Below, in pieces: positions 1-7,108 of a stretch of 64,000 nucleotides of DNA (positions within the stretch are counted from its first letter, which is position 1; every line of letters starts with the position of its first letter). The notes under the pieces are model-generated. The model did not search any database and had not been told where the DNA came from. It saw nothing but the letters and a program-made list of their open reading frames with translations. Where the stretch lies: positions 1 to 64,000 of the forward strand of contig JAEWRY010000028.1 in NCBI GenBank assembly GCA_023459875.1. Reading direction: 5' to 3'. The DNA comes from Bacillota bacterium (GTDB lineage Bacteria > Bacillota > Clostridia > Oscillospirales > Oscillospiraceae). A program made the position numbers and the translations under genes.

Positions 1-570
1 CTCCGGGGGGGGGGGGGGGCGCTTTTTGGCTTCGCCGCGCCGCCCCAGCGCCGGGATAAGGGCCAGAACCGAAAGTACCGCCCGCCCCGGGTGTCCGCCG
101 GTGGCAAAAAGGAAGAAAAAAACCACAAGTCCCACGCAGACCAGATTCCAGAGGGCGAAGATCATATCGGAGTGGTCTGCTGCTTCCTTTTTTAAAGAGA
201 GCTCCTTTTCCAGATACCGGCCGGCGGCGGGAGGAAGGCTCCGTCCGGCGCCAAGCAGGTTTCTCGCCGCCGCCAGGGTCCCGGGCACCGCCGGCTGGGA
301 CAGGGAATAGTTACGGCTCAGGGCGGCGGCGAGGCCCAGATAGCCCTCCGGGTCCTCGGGACGCAGGTCCCGCAGCTCCCGGTACAGACCCTCCGCCTCG
401 GTCCACCGCCTTGCCAGGAGAAAGGCGCGGCCCCGGGCGGACTTTTGTTCCCAGAGCAGATCGTCCTGGGGAAGGTATCCCCCCGCCGGAGCGCCGCAGC
501 GGGCGCATTCCAGGCGTCCGTTGCGGCGGCGCAGGACGGTGCTTCCGCAGGCTTGACAGGTGTAGGGCAT
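1..570 (-). CDS. Zinc-ribbon membrane protein, partial (3' end outside window)
   Basis: Last visible gene of the ubiquitin-like cluster. It is open at the left window edge, so 190 codons are visible without a stop. The start ATG (568-570) follows a GGAGG-type site. The N-terminus has two CxxC pairs (CQAC near residue 6, CARC near 22), the pattern of a short zinc ribbon. A helical stretch with TPR-like character follows (about 45-115), then a hydrophobic segment near 143-160 that should cross the membrane. The visible end runs into a proline-coding poly-C tract at the window edge, so the C-terminus is unknown. Zinc ribbon plus membrane helix next to an SPFH gene recalls small phage-shock-type membrane operons such as Bacillus ydjGHI; that comparison is inference. 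Confidence 0.65.
   Translation of the reverse strand, partial: MPYTCQACGSTVLRRRNGRLECARCGAPAGGYLPQDDLLWEQKSARGRAFLLARRWTEAEGLYRELRDLRPEDPEGYLGLAAALSRNYSLSQPAVPGTLAAARNLLGAGRSLPPAAGRYLEKELSLKKEAADHSDMIFALWNLVCVGLVVFFFLFATGGHPGRAVLSVLALIPALGRRGEAKKRPPPPPE
5..19. repeat. 15-base homopolymer G tract at window edge
   Basis: Fifteen consecutive G occur at 5-19, read as a proline run in the partial minus-strand gene. Such a tract may be a real slippage-prone site or an assembly or contig-edge artefact. Confidence 0.8.
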
Positions 571-599
571 AGAGCTTCCTCCTTTCTCCGGGAAAAAGT

Positions 600-1073
600 T
601 CAGGGACGGTGGGGGGCGCGGGGCGATTCGGGCTCCGTAAAGGGTCCGCGCCGGGTTTCGGCGGAATCGGGGCCTGATTTTTTGTCCGCAAAGGGGTTGG
701 TCCGGCAGTCAACGCGGGGTACGGGGCGCACCACGTGAAAGGCCGTCACCACCGCCAGAGCCATGGAAACAAGCAGGATTGCCGAGAGAAAAAGGGCGGT
801 GCGCACGGTGACGGCAAAGAGGGAAAGCCCCAGGCAGAGCAGTGCGGCAAAAAGACCGGCTCCCCAACCCACAGCCGCTGCGCTGAGGCCGCTTACCGCG
901 TCCCGGCGGGCGGCGGCGAAGAGGCAGACCGCAGAGGCGCCCAGTATAAAGAGATTGGAGGCTACCCACAGCAGACACTGGGCGGGGCCGGGAGCGCCGC
1001 CCAGCAGAAAAGCGAAAGTCAGATTCATGAGAATAAGAACAAGGGCGCAGAGGATGAATTTTACCGGCTTCAT
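600..1073 (-). CDS. Four-helix integral membrane protein
   Basis: The 157-residue protein starts at an ATG preceded by AAGGAGTG, five bases after the stop of the SPFH gene, so the two are surely co-transcribed. Four hydrophobic segments are visible (about residues 5-25, 33-55, 65-88 and 92-116), followed by a polar, proline- and arginine-rich cytoplasmic tail of about 40 residues. No enzymatic motif is seen. An upstream in-frame ATG exists at 1205 but lies inside the preceding gene and has no better ribosome site. The function is unknown. Its position suggests a membrane partner of the SPFH protein. Confidence 0.7.
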   Translation of the reverse strand: MKPVKFILCALVLILMNLTFAFLLGGAPGPAQCLLWVASNLFILGASAVCLFAAARRDAVSGLSAAAVGWGAGLFAALLCLGLSLFAVTVRTALFLSAILLVSMALAVVTAFHVVRPVPRVDCRTNPFADKKSGPDSAETRRGPFTEPESPRAPHRP

Positions 1074-1078
1074 GATTA

Positions 1079-2188
1079 TCACTCCTTTTTTGGTTCGCGT
1101 TTGGGCGGACAGGAAGGACCGGGGACCCGTGGAGGACCGCCCTTGGACGGTCCGGACGGACGGGTGGAATCGGAAGGCGGCTCCCAGTCGGAAGGACCTT
1201 CCCAATGGACGGGACTGCTCCGGGAAGAATATTCATAGGGAGGTTCGCTCCGGTCGGGGGGCGTGCTGTGATCTCCACCGCCGAAGAAGTCGCAGGCTTC
1301 CCGCTCCAGTTCCCGGGTCTGGGGGAGGAGGGAGCGGCTCATCTGCTGGCCGAAGCTGAACGCCATGGGAAAGGCGGCGATGCCCGCCGCCGCTCCGGCC
1401 GCCCCGCTGCGCGAGCTATTCAGGAGAGCCTCCGACACCACCCGGCGGGCCATGCTGCCGCCGTAGAGGGCGTTCAGCTCGTCGCGCATGTTTTCCAGTT
1501 CCGTCTTTTTGCGCATACGGCTCTCCCGCAACTCTTGCAGCAGTGAGATTTCCTCCGGGCGTGGTTTCAGGTCGGCCATGCGCAGATCGGAGAGAGCCAC
1601 CCCGTACCCGGCCAGGGCGGCGGCCAGATCGTTTCTTAAAAGAGCCGAAAGCTCTCCGGTGAGCAGGGAGAGCTCCGCCGCCTGCCTGCCCGCCAACGCG
1701 GCGGAGAGCCGTGACTGGGCGGTCTGGCGGATGACGCCGGAGAAATACTGCTCGAAGGTCTCGCTCTCCAGATTGTCCCAGCCGGACACCGTCTGGAGGA
1801 GCCGCCGGCCGTCGATGACGCGCAGGTAGAGCGACAGCTCGGCGCTCAGGTGGAAGAGATAGCCCCCGTCCATGGAGGAGAGCAGCTCGCCGGTGGAGGA
1901 CTGGACCAGGGACTCGGCATCCAGATTGACGAACCATACCTGGGCCTGCACCGGCAGCACCCCGCCCGTCATCATGGTCTGGAGCCGGCGGAAGAAGGGG
2001 CTTACGCCGGTGGTGAGGTTATAGCTTCCCGGCGGGTATTCTCCGCTCCAGGCGCCGTTCAGGAGAAAATAGGCCCGCCAGCCGGGCGGGACGAAGAGCC
2101 TGGTCCCGTCGGCAAAGGCGGTCACCGCGGCTCTGGAAACAAGCTTGCCCGCGCCAGGGGCGGGCTGAAGCACCGAAATGGGGATCAT
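1079..2188 (-). CDS. SPFH/Band-7-like (virion core protein-like) protein
   Basis: The 369-residue protein resembles bacterial SPFH-domain proteins of the YdjI / 'virion core protein' group. An N-terminal beta-rich region (about 15-110, with FVPPGWRAYFLLNG) is followed by the SPFH core with the typical alternating helix (about 130-235, ending near LRMADLKPRPEE), then a charged helix (about 240-270). The tail is alanine/glycine-rich and then proline/serine/acid-rich and low-complexity (about 300-369). The start ATG at 2188 was chosen because AAAGGAGG lies nine bases before it; an upstream ATG at 2218 lacks a site. SPFH proteins form membrane-associated oligomeric scaffolds. Here it sits directly downstream of the transglutaminase, JAMM, E2 and E1 genes, which suggests a platform or target for conjugation (inference). 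Confidence 0.75.
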   Translation of the reverse strand: MIPISVLQPAPGAGKLVSRAAVTAFADGTRLFVPPGWRAYFLLNGAWSGEYPPGSYNLTTGVSPFFRRLQTMMTGGVLPVQAQVWFVNLDAESLVQSSTGELLSSMDGGYLFHLSAELSLYLRVIDGRRLLQTVSGWDNLESETFEQYFSGVIRQTAQSRLSAALAGRQAAELSLLTGELSALLRNDLAAALAGYGVALSDLRMADLKPRPEEISLLQELRESRMRKKTELENMRDELNALYGGSMARRVVSEALLNSSRSGAAGAAAGIAAFPMAFSFGQQMSRSLLPQTRELEREACDFFGGGDHSTPPDRSEPPYEYSSRSSPVHWEGPSDWEPPSDSTRPSGPSKGGPPRVPGPSCPPKREPKKE

Positions 2189-2222
2189 TGTTTCGCGCCT
2201 CCTTTCTGATGATTTCATACTA

Positions 2223-2957
2223 TCAAAAACCGTCTCTAGATTCTTCAGGGTACCTGGGCGTGTGGTCCCTGGACATTTTCTCGGGAGTGAGGTTAAAGTA
2301 CCGGCGGCTGGAGAGGCCCATGAACCTTCGCAGCGGACCTGTCTGTCCCCCGTCCCAGGTCACGTCCACCATTCGCGGCTCCCCGCCGAGCTCCACCAGG
2401 TTCCAGGCGTGGCCCTCCCCTCCGGCGAAGCCCCTCACCACGGCGCAGGGGATGCCGCTCCGGCGGCAGAGCAGGGCGAAGGCCTTGCTGTAGCCCTCGC
2501 AGAGAGCCTCGCACTCCAACAGGGCGGCAGCCGCTGTGGCGGGATAGTAGCCGGCTCCGTCCCGGTAAGAGACATAGCCCGCCAGGGCGTCGTGCAAAAT
2601 GAGCTCGCGCTTCTCCGGGTTCGCTTCCCGCATGGCGAGCTTTGTGATGCGCTCCACCCGCCCCTCCAGCGCCCGGCCTACAGACGAGCGCCCGGACGGA
2701 GTAAAGAGGTAGTTGGGGATTAACCGGAAGGTGTTGGGGCCCTCCGCATGGCGGTAGCTGCACAGGTCGGCCCAGAAAAGCCCCGGGCAGTCGAAGCGCA
2801 GGGCCAGCATGGCGGCGTTCAGATCGCCGGCCCGCCCGGGGCCGCCGTCCGGGGGAAGGGGAATTTTTCCGCTCATGGAGAAAAGCCCGCCTCTGATGAG
2901 GCGGTAATAGAACTTGCCTCGAGGGGTGAGGCTGCCATAATAGAGACGCTCCAGCAT
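2223..2957 (-). CDS. Transglutaminase-like domain protein
   Basis: A 244-residue protein with a C-terminal transglutaminase-like fold. The triad is readable: Cys near 153 (ALCEGYSKAF), His near 183 (GEGHAWNLVEL) and Asp near 198 (RMVDVTWD). The CxGxSxAF, GHAW and DxTWD signatures are typical of the bacterial papain-like transglutaminase/protease family. There is no signal peptide, so it should be cytoplasmic, unlike most wall-linked relatives. It lies nine bases after the JAMM gene. In this context it could act as a second peptidase or deconjugating enzyme, or as a crosslinker, rather than in wall metabolism; the reaction cannot be told from sequence. Confidence 0.8.
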   Translation of the reverse strand: MLERLYYGSLTPRGKFYYRLIRGGLFSMSGKIPLPPDGGPGRAGDLNAAMLALRFDCPGLFWADLCSYRHAEGPNTFRLIPNYLFTPSGRSSVGRALEGRVERITKLAMREANPEKRELILHDALAGYVSYRDGAGYYPATAAAALLECEALCEGYSKAFALLCRRSGIPCAVVRGFAGGEGHAWNLVELGGEPRMVDVTWDGGQTGPLRRFMGLSSRRYFNLTPEKMSRDHTPRYPEESRDGF

Positions 2958-2966
2958 AGCGTCCTC

Positions 2967-3695
2967 CTACTGCGTATCCCGGCGGAGGGTGAAGGTGCCC
3001 CGGCGGTGGCCCAGGGTCCACTCCCCGGCCCAGACCCGTTTTGACTTTTTCAGTTTCGGCAGGGCGCAGCGCCAGACGGAAGCCTCCTCCTGTCCTGGGC
3101 CGCACCAGGCCTTGATGACGCTTGTGTGGGGATTTGAGATGAGGGTGGTCCACGCGTTGTTCCGGCAGGCCCGGCTGTGGGCCAGCTGATCCGTCCCGCT
3201 CATGAAGACGCCCAGGTCTCCGGGGTGGGTGTGGGCCATGGAGGTAACCAGCCACGCGGGCCCATACTGGTCGCAGAAGGGATTGAGGGAGTGGGGATCG
3301 TCCCGATAGCGCAGTTGCTCCCGGTTGAGATCGGCAAGGCTCTCGGAGGCGCGGCTTGCCATGACCGAGGTGCGCTCGGGGCACTGGATACTCTGGAAGA
3401 AGCTCTGGACGTGATAATGATACTCCCCGTCCTCCAGCAGCAGCCCCAGGCCCCGCAGCCTCTGTTCGTCCCGGTTCATGGGGTGGATAAGGCCCCAGTG
3501 CAAAATGGCTGCGTACTCCTCCCAGCCTTGAGGTGTGAAGAGAATCACATGTTTACCCGATCCCTCCCCGAGACATTCCGGCTCCGCCCCCGGCCACCGA
3601 GTACGGATGAGGTCCATGAGGGCGGCGCCGCTATCAATGTGCTGGTAGAGGGGGGGAAGGGGGCCCCGCATGGGGAGACGTTTGTTCTTTTCCAT
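2967..3695 (-). CDS. JAMM/MPN-family metallopeptidase (deubiquitinase-like)
   Basis: The 242-residue protein carries a JAMM zinc motif near residues 155-169: H-x-H followed by S-x-x-D (AHTHPGDLGVFMSGTD). The interval between the second His and the Ser is eight residues rather than the usual seven. Prokaryotic JAB proteins next to E1, E2 and ubiquitin-like genes are known to trim or remove the ubiquitin-like protein, as in Bil and related operons. The start is preceded by AAGGAGG, 12 bases after the E2 gene. The N-terminal 50 residues are probably a separate interaction segment. The family call is strong; the substrate is inferred to be the Ubl at 5936-6337. Confidence 0.85.
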   Translation of the reverse strand: MEKNKRLPMRGPLPPLYQHIDSGAALMDLIRTRWPGAEPECLGEGSGKHVILFTPQGWEEYAAILHWGLIHPMNRDEQRLRGLGLLLEDGEYHYHVQSFFQSIQCPERTSVMASRASESLADLNREQLRYRDDPHSLNPFCDQYGPAWLVTSMAHTHPGDLGVFMSGTDQLAHSRACRNNAWTTLISNPHTSVIKAWCGPGQEEASVWRCALPKLKKSKRVWAGEWTLGHRRGTFTLRRDTQ

Positions 3696-3707
3696 AGCCG
3701 GTCCTCC

Positions 3708-4295
3708 TTAATGAATCCGCCCGGGTACGCGCCCGGGAGCGCGTGCCGCCGCACGCATTCCGGTACTGCCGGGGCTTCTGGAAGAGCCCGCCTTGGGGAT
3801 AAGGGTGTAAATGAGGTGCGGCGGCAGCAGAGGCAGGGAGAAGCGGCGGCATACGGCGGGGTAGACCGCCTTGATTTTTTTGTTGGCCGCGTCATTGGGA
3901 TTTACGGCGGAGTCGTCCAGAATGCACTCCAAAAGCAGCTTGCGCAGCAGATCGGTGATGGAGGTATCGCTGTAAAAATTGCCGATACAGGCCTGGCCGC
4001 TCTCGAAAATGTTGGGGCTGAAGGGGCGGCGGCTCGGATCGGGGAAGGCGACCAGAGGCTTGCCGCCCAGAGGGAACCCGGTTGGGAGCCAAAACTCCAG
4101 GTACGCCCCCTTGGACATGCGCACCCCCGCGGGGTCCTCGGGGCTTCCTACTAGAATGGGGATGCCCGCCTCCACGGAGATATGGTCGCCGCTTATCATC
4201 TTGACGCGCAGCGCTCCGCCCGCGCGCCCGTCCAGAGCCAGTAAAGCGTCCGTCTGGCGCTTTTTCGCAGCGAGATTGGCTTCAAATTCCGTCAT
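3708..4295 (-). CDS. E2-like ubiquitin-conjugating enzyme (UBC fold)
   Basis: The 195-residue protein has the hallmark E2 block: PFSPNIFESGQACIG around residues 91-105 matches the eukaryotic HPNxY..GxxCL motif, with Cys103 as the likely catalytic residue. After it comes LLxxxLLECILDDSAVNPNDAAN, matching the E2 helix and the LLxxPNPDDPLN segment. E2s accept the ubiquitin-like protein as a thioester from E1 and pass it to a target. The ATG at 4293-4295 is eight bases from AAGGAG; a GTG at 4304 is too close to that site. It overlaps the E1 stop by four bases (ATGA), so translation is coupled. The last 35 residues are basic and low-complexity. Confidence 0.87.
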   Translation of the reverse strand: MTEFEANLAAKKRQTDALLALDGRAGGALRVKMISGDHISVEAGIPILVGSPEDPAGVRMSKGAYLEFWLPTGFPLGGKPLVAFPDPSRRPFSPNIFESGQACIGNFYSDTSITDLLRKLLLECILDDSAVNPNDAANKKIKAVYPAVCRRFSLPLLPPHLIYTLIPKAGSSRSPGSTGMRAAARAPGRVPGRIH

Positions 4296-5521
4296 GATAA
4301 CCACTCCTTATCATCGCCCGAGTGCAGTTCGGACTCGTCGTTTGCGCAGCAGAAGCAGGTGAGGCCCCGTTCGTTCTCAGCGTAGAGGAAGTCCCCAACT
4401 CCGAAGCCCAGCCGGAAGAGGGAGAGGTTCAGAAGCTTGGGGTCTGATGATGTCGTGAGGAAGGCGCACAGCTCGGGCAGGGGCAGCTCCAGGCGTTCCA
4501 GCCTGGCGGGGGAGCCAGACGAAGCACAGGCGCGGCAGAGAAGGTTTTTTTCCACTACCCGGCGGGCGGGGGCCATCGGTTCGAGGGGAGCCCCGCAGGC
4601 ACGGCAATAATCCCGAAGCAGAAAGGGGGAGCCGGGCGGCAGATGGAGGCGTGTGGGACCCATTTTGCGCTCGATGCGCGAGAGCGCTTCGCCCGCTGTG
4701 AGAGAAAAGACCGAGGAGCCTTCCAGCGTCAGCAGCTTCACCGGGGGCGTGAGGGGGCAGGCCTTGCAGTCCCGGGTCTTGGTGAGGGGGGCGCTGCGAA
4801 ACTCCAGGGTCCGGCCGCTGAGCCAAAAGCGGCGGTTGAGGCACCAGCGCTCTCCGCGCAGGTCAGCCAGCAGCAGGTAAATTCCCGCCGTCACCGACGC
4901 CGTCCCCGCCAGCACGCTGGTCTGAACCTGAAGGGAGGAAGTATCCGTTCCGTAAGAAACCCCGCAGCGGCGGCGGTGTTCGGCGTCTTCACCCTCCAAC
5001 TCGCCCAGGTAACATTCAAGGCAGGAGTCCTCCCCGTCCAGCAGGGCGGCGGAGGAGAGCTCTTCCATGGTGCCCAGGAGAATAAGGCGGGGCCGCCGGC
5101 GGCCCGGCAGGAGCGGTATCTGCTTCCACAGGCGGTTTATCCAGAGCTTGGCGGCGTAGTTGTCCACGCCCACGAAGAGGTAGTCGAACCCCGCCAGGGC
5201 GGAGGGACCCAGGTCCTGCACCAGACCCCTGATGCCGGTGACCTCTCCGGAGGGCATCAGTTCCCGGAGCCTCCGGGCGGCTGCGGGGGCCTTATAGTCC
5301 CCCACGTCGGCGCCGGTGTAGAGGGCGGATTTGGCCAGGTTGCGGGCCTCCAGGCGGTCGGGGTCGATGAGGGTGAGGTGCTCCGCGCCCGACTGAACCA
5401 GCAGGGAGCACAGCAGGGAGCCAAGGGAGCCCGCCCCCACCGACAGAATGCGCAGGGCGCGCATCTCCTCCAGGGGCACTGAGAGCTTTGCGGGGTCGAG
5501 AATCATTTTTTGGCTCTTCAT
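4292..5521 (-). CDS. E1-like ThiF-family adenylyltransferase with C-terminal zinc-binding cysteines
   Basis: The 409-residue protein has a classic ThiF/MoeB/E1 Rossmann domain: VGAGSLGS near residues 28-35, IDPDRLEARNLAKS near 53-66, DYKAPAA and VGVDNYAAK. It would adenylate the C-terminus of the ubiquitin-like protein. A Cys pair in GEDSCLECY near 165 could hold the thioester cysteine or zinc. Further CxxC pairs (CKAC, CRAC, CRAC, CFCC) in the second half suggest at least one zinc ribbon and a separate C-terminal domain from about 290. The start is supported by GAGGAGG. The gene lies between the membrane zinc-ribbon gene and E2, overlapping E2 by four bases. It is longer than MoeB/ThiF (about 250), as expected of dedicated bacterial conjugation E1s. 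Confidence 0.88.
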   Translation of the reverse strand: MKSQKMILDPAKLSVPLEEMRALRILSVGAGSLGSLLCSLLVQSGAEHLTLIDPDRLEARNLAKSALYTGADVGDYKAPAAARRLRELMPSGEVTGIRGLVQDLGPSALAGFDYLFVGVDNYAAKLWINRLWKQIPLLPGRRRPRLILLGTMEELSSAALLDGEDSCLECYLGELEGEDAEHRRRCGVSYGTDTSSLQVQTSVLAGTASVTAGIYLLLADLRGERWCLNRRFWLSGRTLEFRSAPLTKTRDCKACPLTPPVKLLTLEGSSVFSLTAGEALSRIERKMGPTRLHLPPGSPFLLRDYCRACGAPLEPMAPARRVVEKNLLCRACASSGSPARLERLELPLPELCAFLTTSSDPKLLNLSLFRLGFGVGDFLYAENERGLTCFCCANDESELHSGDDKEWLS

Positions 5522-5533
5522 AAAGCCGCCTCC

Positions 5534-5917
5534 TCAATGGATTTTCACATGGGGATGAAACCGGTACTGGCAGCGGGTGCAGAAGTACTCTCCCCCGCCA
5601 GCCCTGCGGATCACGCGGCGGTTTTGCGCGGTGTTGCGGCAGCCCAGAACCGGGCAGACGGGAAACCGCAGCTCGGGCGGCAGCGCGGCCCCGGAAACGG
5701 GCAGGCGGGTGGGTAAGGCGCGCGCGCTCGGGCAAGGGGAGGTGGGGACTGCGGTACTGCGGGTCACGGCCGGGGAAGCGTGTCCCGAAGCGGGATGGGG
5801 CGAGCGGGGCGGGTGGTCGGGGCGTCTTCCGCGCCCGAACCGTTTTCGCAGGAAACCCAGGAGCGCGGCGGCCGCCGTGCCCGCGCAGAAGACGCATATC
5901 AGCAGGTGCCACGCCAT
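5534..5917 (-). CDS. Membrane-anchored zinc-ribbon protein
   Basis: A 127-residue protein with one N-terminal membrane helix (about 1-22), a basic stop-transfer stretch (RKRFGRGRR), and a disordered proline/serine/alanine-rich linker to about residue 80. A compact C-terminal zinc-binding module follows, with CPVLGC and, about 20 residues later, CTRC before QYRFHPH. No known name is recognised. The gene sits between the ubiquitin-like protein and E1 with gaps of 18 and 12 bases and a GAGGAGG site. The layout suggests an adaptor holding the conjugation enzymes at the membrane, or an E3-like scaffold; both are inference. Confidence 0.65.
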   Translation of the reverse strand: MAWHLLICVFCAGTAAAALLGFLRKRFGRGRRPDHPPRSPHPASGHASPAVTRSTAVPTSPCPSARALPTRLPVSGAALPPELRFPVCPVLGCRNTAQNRRVIRRAGGGEYFCTRCQYRFHPHVKIH

Positions 5918-5935
5918 GGAAGCTCCTCCTCTTTT

Positions 5936-6337
5936 TTAGCTGACCGCACCCGCGCCGGTGTCGTTGTCAATGAGCAGCCGGTCGCCCTTTTGTATGCCCA
6001 TGTCCTCCACGGTGACGTTCAGGGCGCTTTTTACCGACAGAGGCTTCTCCCCGCGCACCACGCAGCAGGTGAACTTCTCCTTGGCCCGATTCCCGGCGAG
6101 TTCCTCCTCGGTGATGAGACCCAGGTTGCGGAGAATCTGACCGAAGGTGTTTTCGGGGTAAACGTAGTAAGGCTCCTCCACCGCGCTGCCTTCCACCGAA
6201 AACTGCACGCTGATGTGGATGGCGTCCGGGTCCTCCCGGGAAAGGGACGCGCTATCTTCCCCGGCGGCTGTGTAGGCCTTCGTATCCTCCGGGGTCATGA
6301 TGCTGGAAAGCTCGTCGTTGTAATCACTGGTTTTCAT
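5936..6337 (-). CDS. Ubiquitin-like beta-grasp protein (YukD/EsaB-like)
   Basis: The 133-residue protein has an acidic disordered N-terminus (1-38) and a predicted beta-grasp domain (about 40-125): a first strand (AIHISVQFSVEG), a helix (ENTFGQILRNLGLI), a strand (FTCCVVRGEKPL) and the terminal turn-strand GIQKGDRLLIDND. The last pattern matches the xxNGDxLxI end of YukD/EsaB and other prokaryotic Ubls. Being first in a unit with E1, E2 and JAMM, it is the natural modifier. It does not end in GG: the tail is DTGAGAVS, so Gly130 with a three-residue cap could be exposed by the JAMM peptidase (inference). AAGGAGG precedes the start. Confidence 0.72.
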   Translation of the reverse strand: MKTSDYNDELSSIMTPEDTKAYTAAGEDSASLSREDPDAIHISVQFSVEGSAVEEPYYVYPENTFGQILRNLGLITEEELAGNRAKEKFTCCVVRGEKPLSVKSALNVTVEDMGIQKGDRLLIDNDTGAGAVS

Positions 6338-6384
6338 CGCAATAACCTCCTTTTTTTGTGGGGTGTTGTTCCCCTGATGATGAG

Positions 6385-6416
6385 AGTATACCGCCGCGCA
6401 TCTCTAAGTTCTTCAA
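6385..6416 (-). promoter_or_regulatory. Cluster promoter B (upstream of Ubl unit)
   Basis: On the minus strand: TTGAAG (6411-6416), TTAGAGA (6401-6407), ten bases, then a -10 TATACT (6385-6390). The -35 to -10 spacing is 20 bases, longer than the usual 17. The same layout recurs at 9159-9190 and 15788-15818. Inverted-repeat arms ACCGCCGCG (6390-6398) and CGCGGCGGT (6422-6430) flank the -35 and TTAGAGA elements. Confidence 0.65.
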
Positions 6417-6432
6417 GGCCCCGCGGCGGTGC

Positions 6433-7086
6433 TCACGCGTAAAACTCCGCCATGTCCTCCAGACGCAGGCAGGCCAGGCGGCGGCCGGGAAGCTCCAGAT
6501 GTCCGCAGCCGCAGTCGATGCCCACGGCCCCCGCGCCCCGCCAGACGCGCCAGTGACCGTCCAAAAGCCGCGGGGAGTAGAGCCAGGTGGGCGTGTGGCC
6601 GAAGATAACCGCCTCCTGTCCCGTAAGGCGGCAGCCAGCGTCCGCCTCAAAGCGTCCCCAGAGCCGCAGATAGGGGTCATCCGAGGGCATCCCGTGCACC
6701 AGATGAAACGTTTTATCCCCCACCCTCAGATGAAGCGCATCGGGCAGCGCCCCAAGATGCGCGAGCAGCTCTTTCCTCTTTCCGGGCGGCAGGGTCAGAA
6801 ACCGGCACAGGGTCTGCTCGCCGCCGTTATTGGCCCACTTGGTGAGGGCCGTGGCGGGGTAGCCAGGCATCAGCGCCTCCAGCATCATCTGCTCGTGGTT
6901 TCCCCGGAGCAGAACAGCGCCGGACAGGGCAAGCACGTCCTGCAAAAGCTCGATGGATTCCGGCCCACGGTCGATCACGTCGCCGAGGATATAAAGCCGG
7001 TCGCGGGTCCCAAAGCTTACCGCCTCCAAAACGGCGTGAAACCGGTCCCGCTCTCCGTGGGGGTCCGAAAGGCAATAGGTGCTCAT
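6433..7086 (-). CDS. PPP-family metallophosphatase (Ser/Thr phosphatase-like)
   Basis: The 217-residue protein has the full PPP metallophosphoesterase signature: DPHG (8-11), GDVIDRGP (35-42), GNHE (62-65), VHGMP near 130 and FGHTP near 163. Family members hydrolyse phosphoserine/phosphothreonine or dinucleoside polyphosphates, using two metal ions. It is last in a three-gene unit with an AAA+ ATPase, beside the kinase-NACHT gene, so reversing the kinase's phosphorylation is the likeliest job. Diadenosine tetraphosphatase activity (ApaH/PrpE type) remains possible. GGAAGGA lies upstream of the ATG. Confidence 0.82.
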   Translation of the reverse strand: MSTYCLSDPHGERDRFHAVLEAVSFGTRDRLYILGDVIDRGPESIELLQDVLALSGAVLLRGNHEQMMLEALMPGYPATALTKWANNGGEQTLCRFLTLPPGKRKELLAHLGALPDALHLRVGDKTFHLVHGMPSDDPYLRLWGRFEADAGCRLTGQEAVIFGHTPTWLYSPRLLDGHWRVWRGAGAVGIDCGCGHLELPGRRLACLRLEDMAEFYA

Positions 7087-7108
7087 AACAGTCCTTCCCG
7101 CGCCCGGC

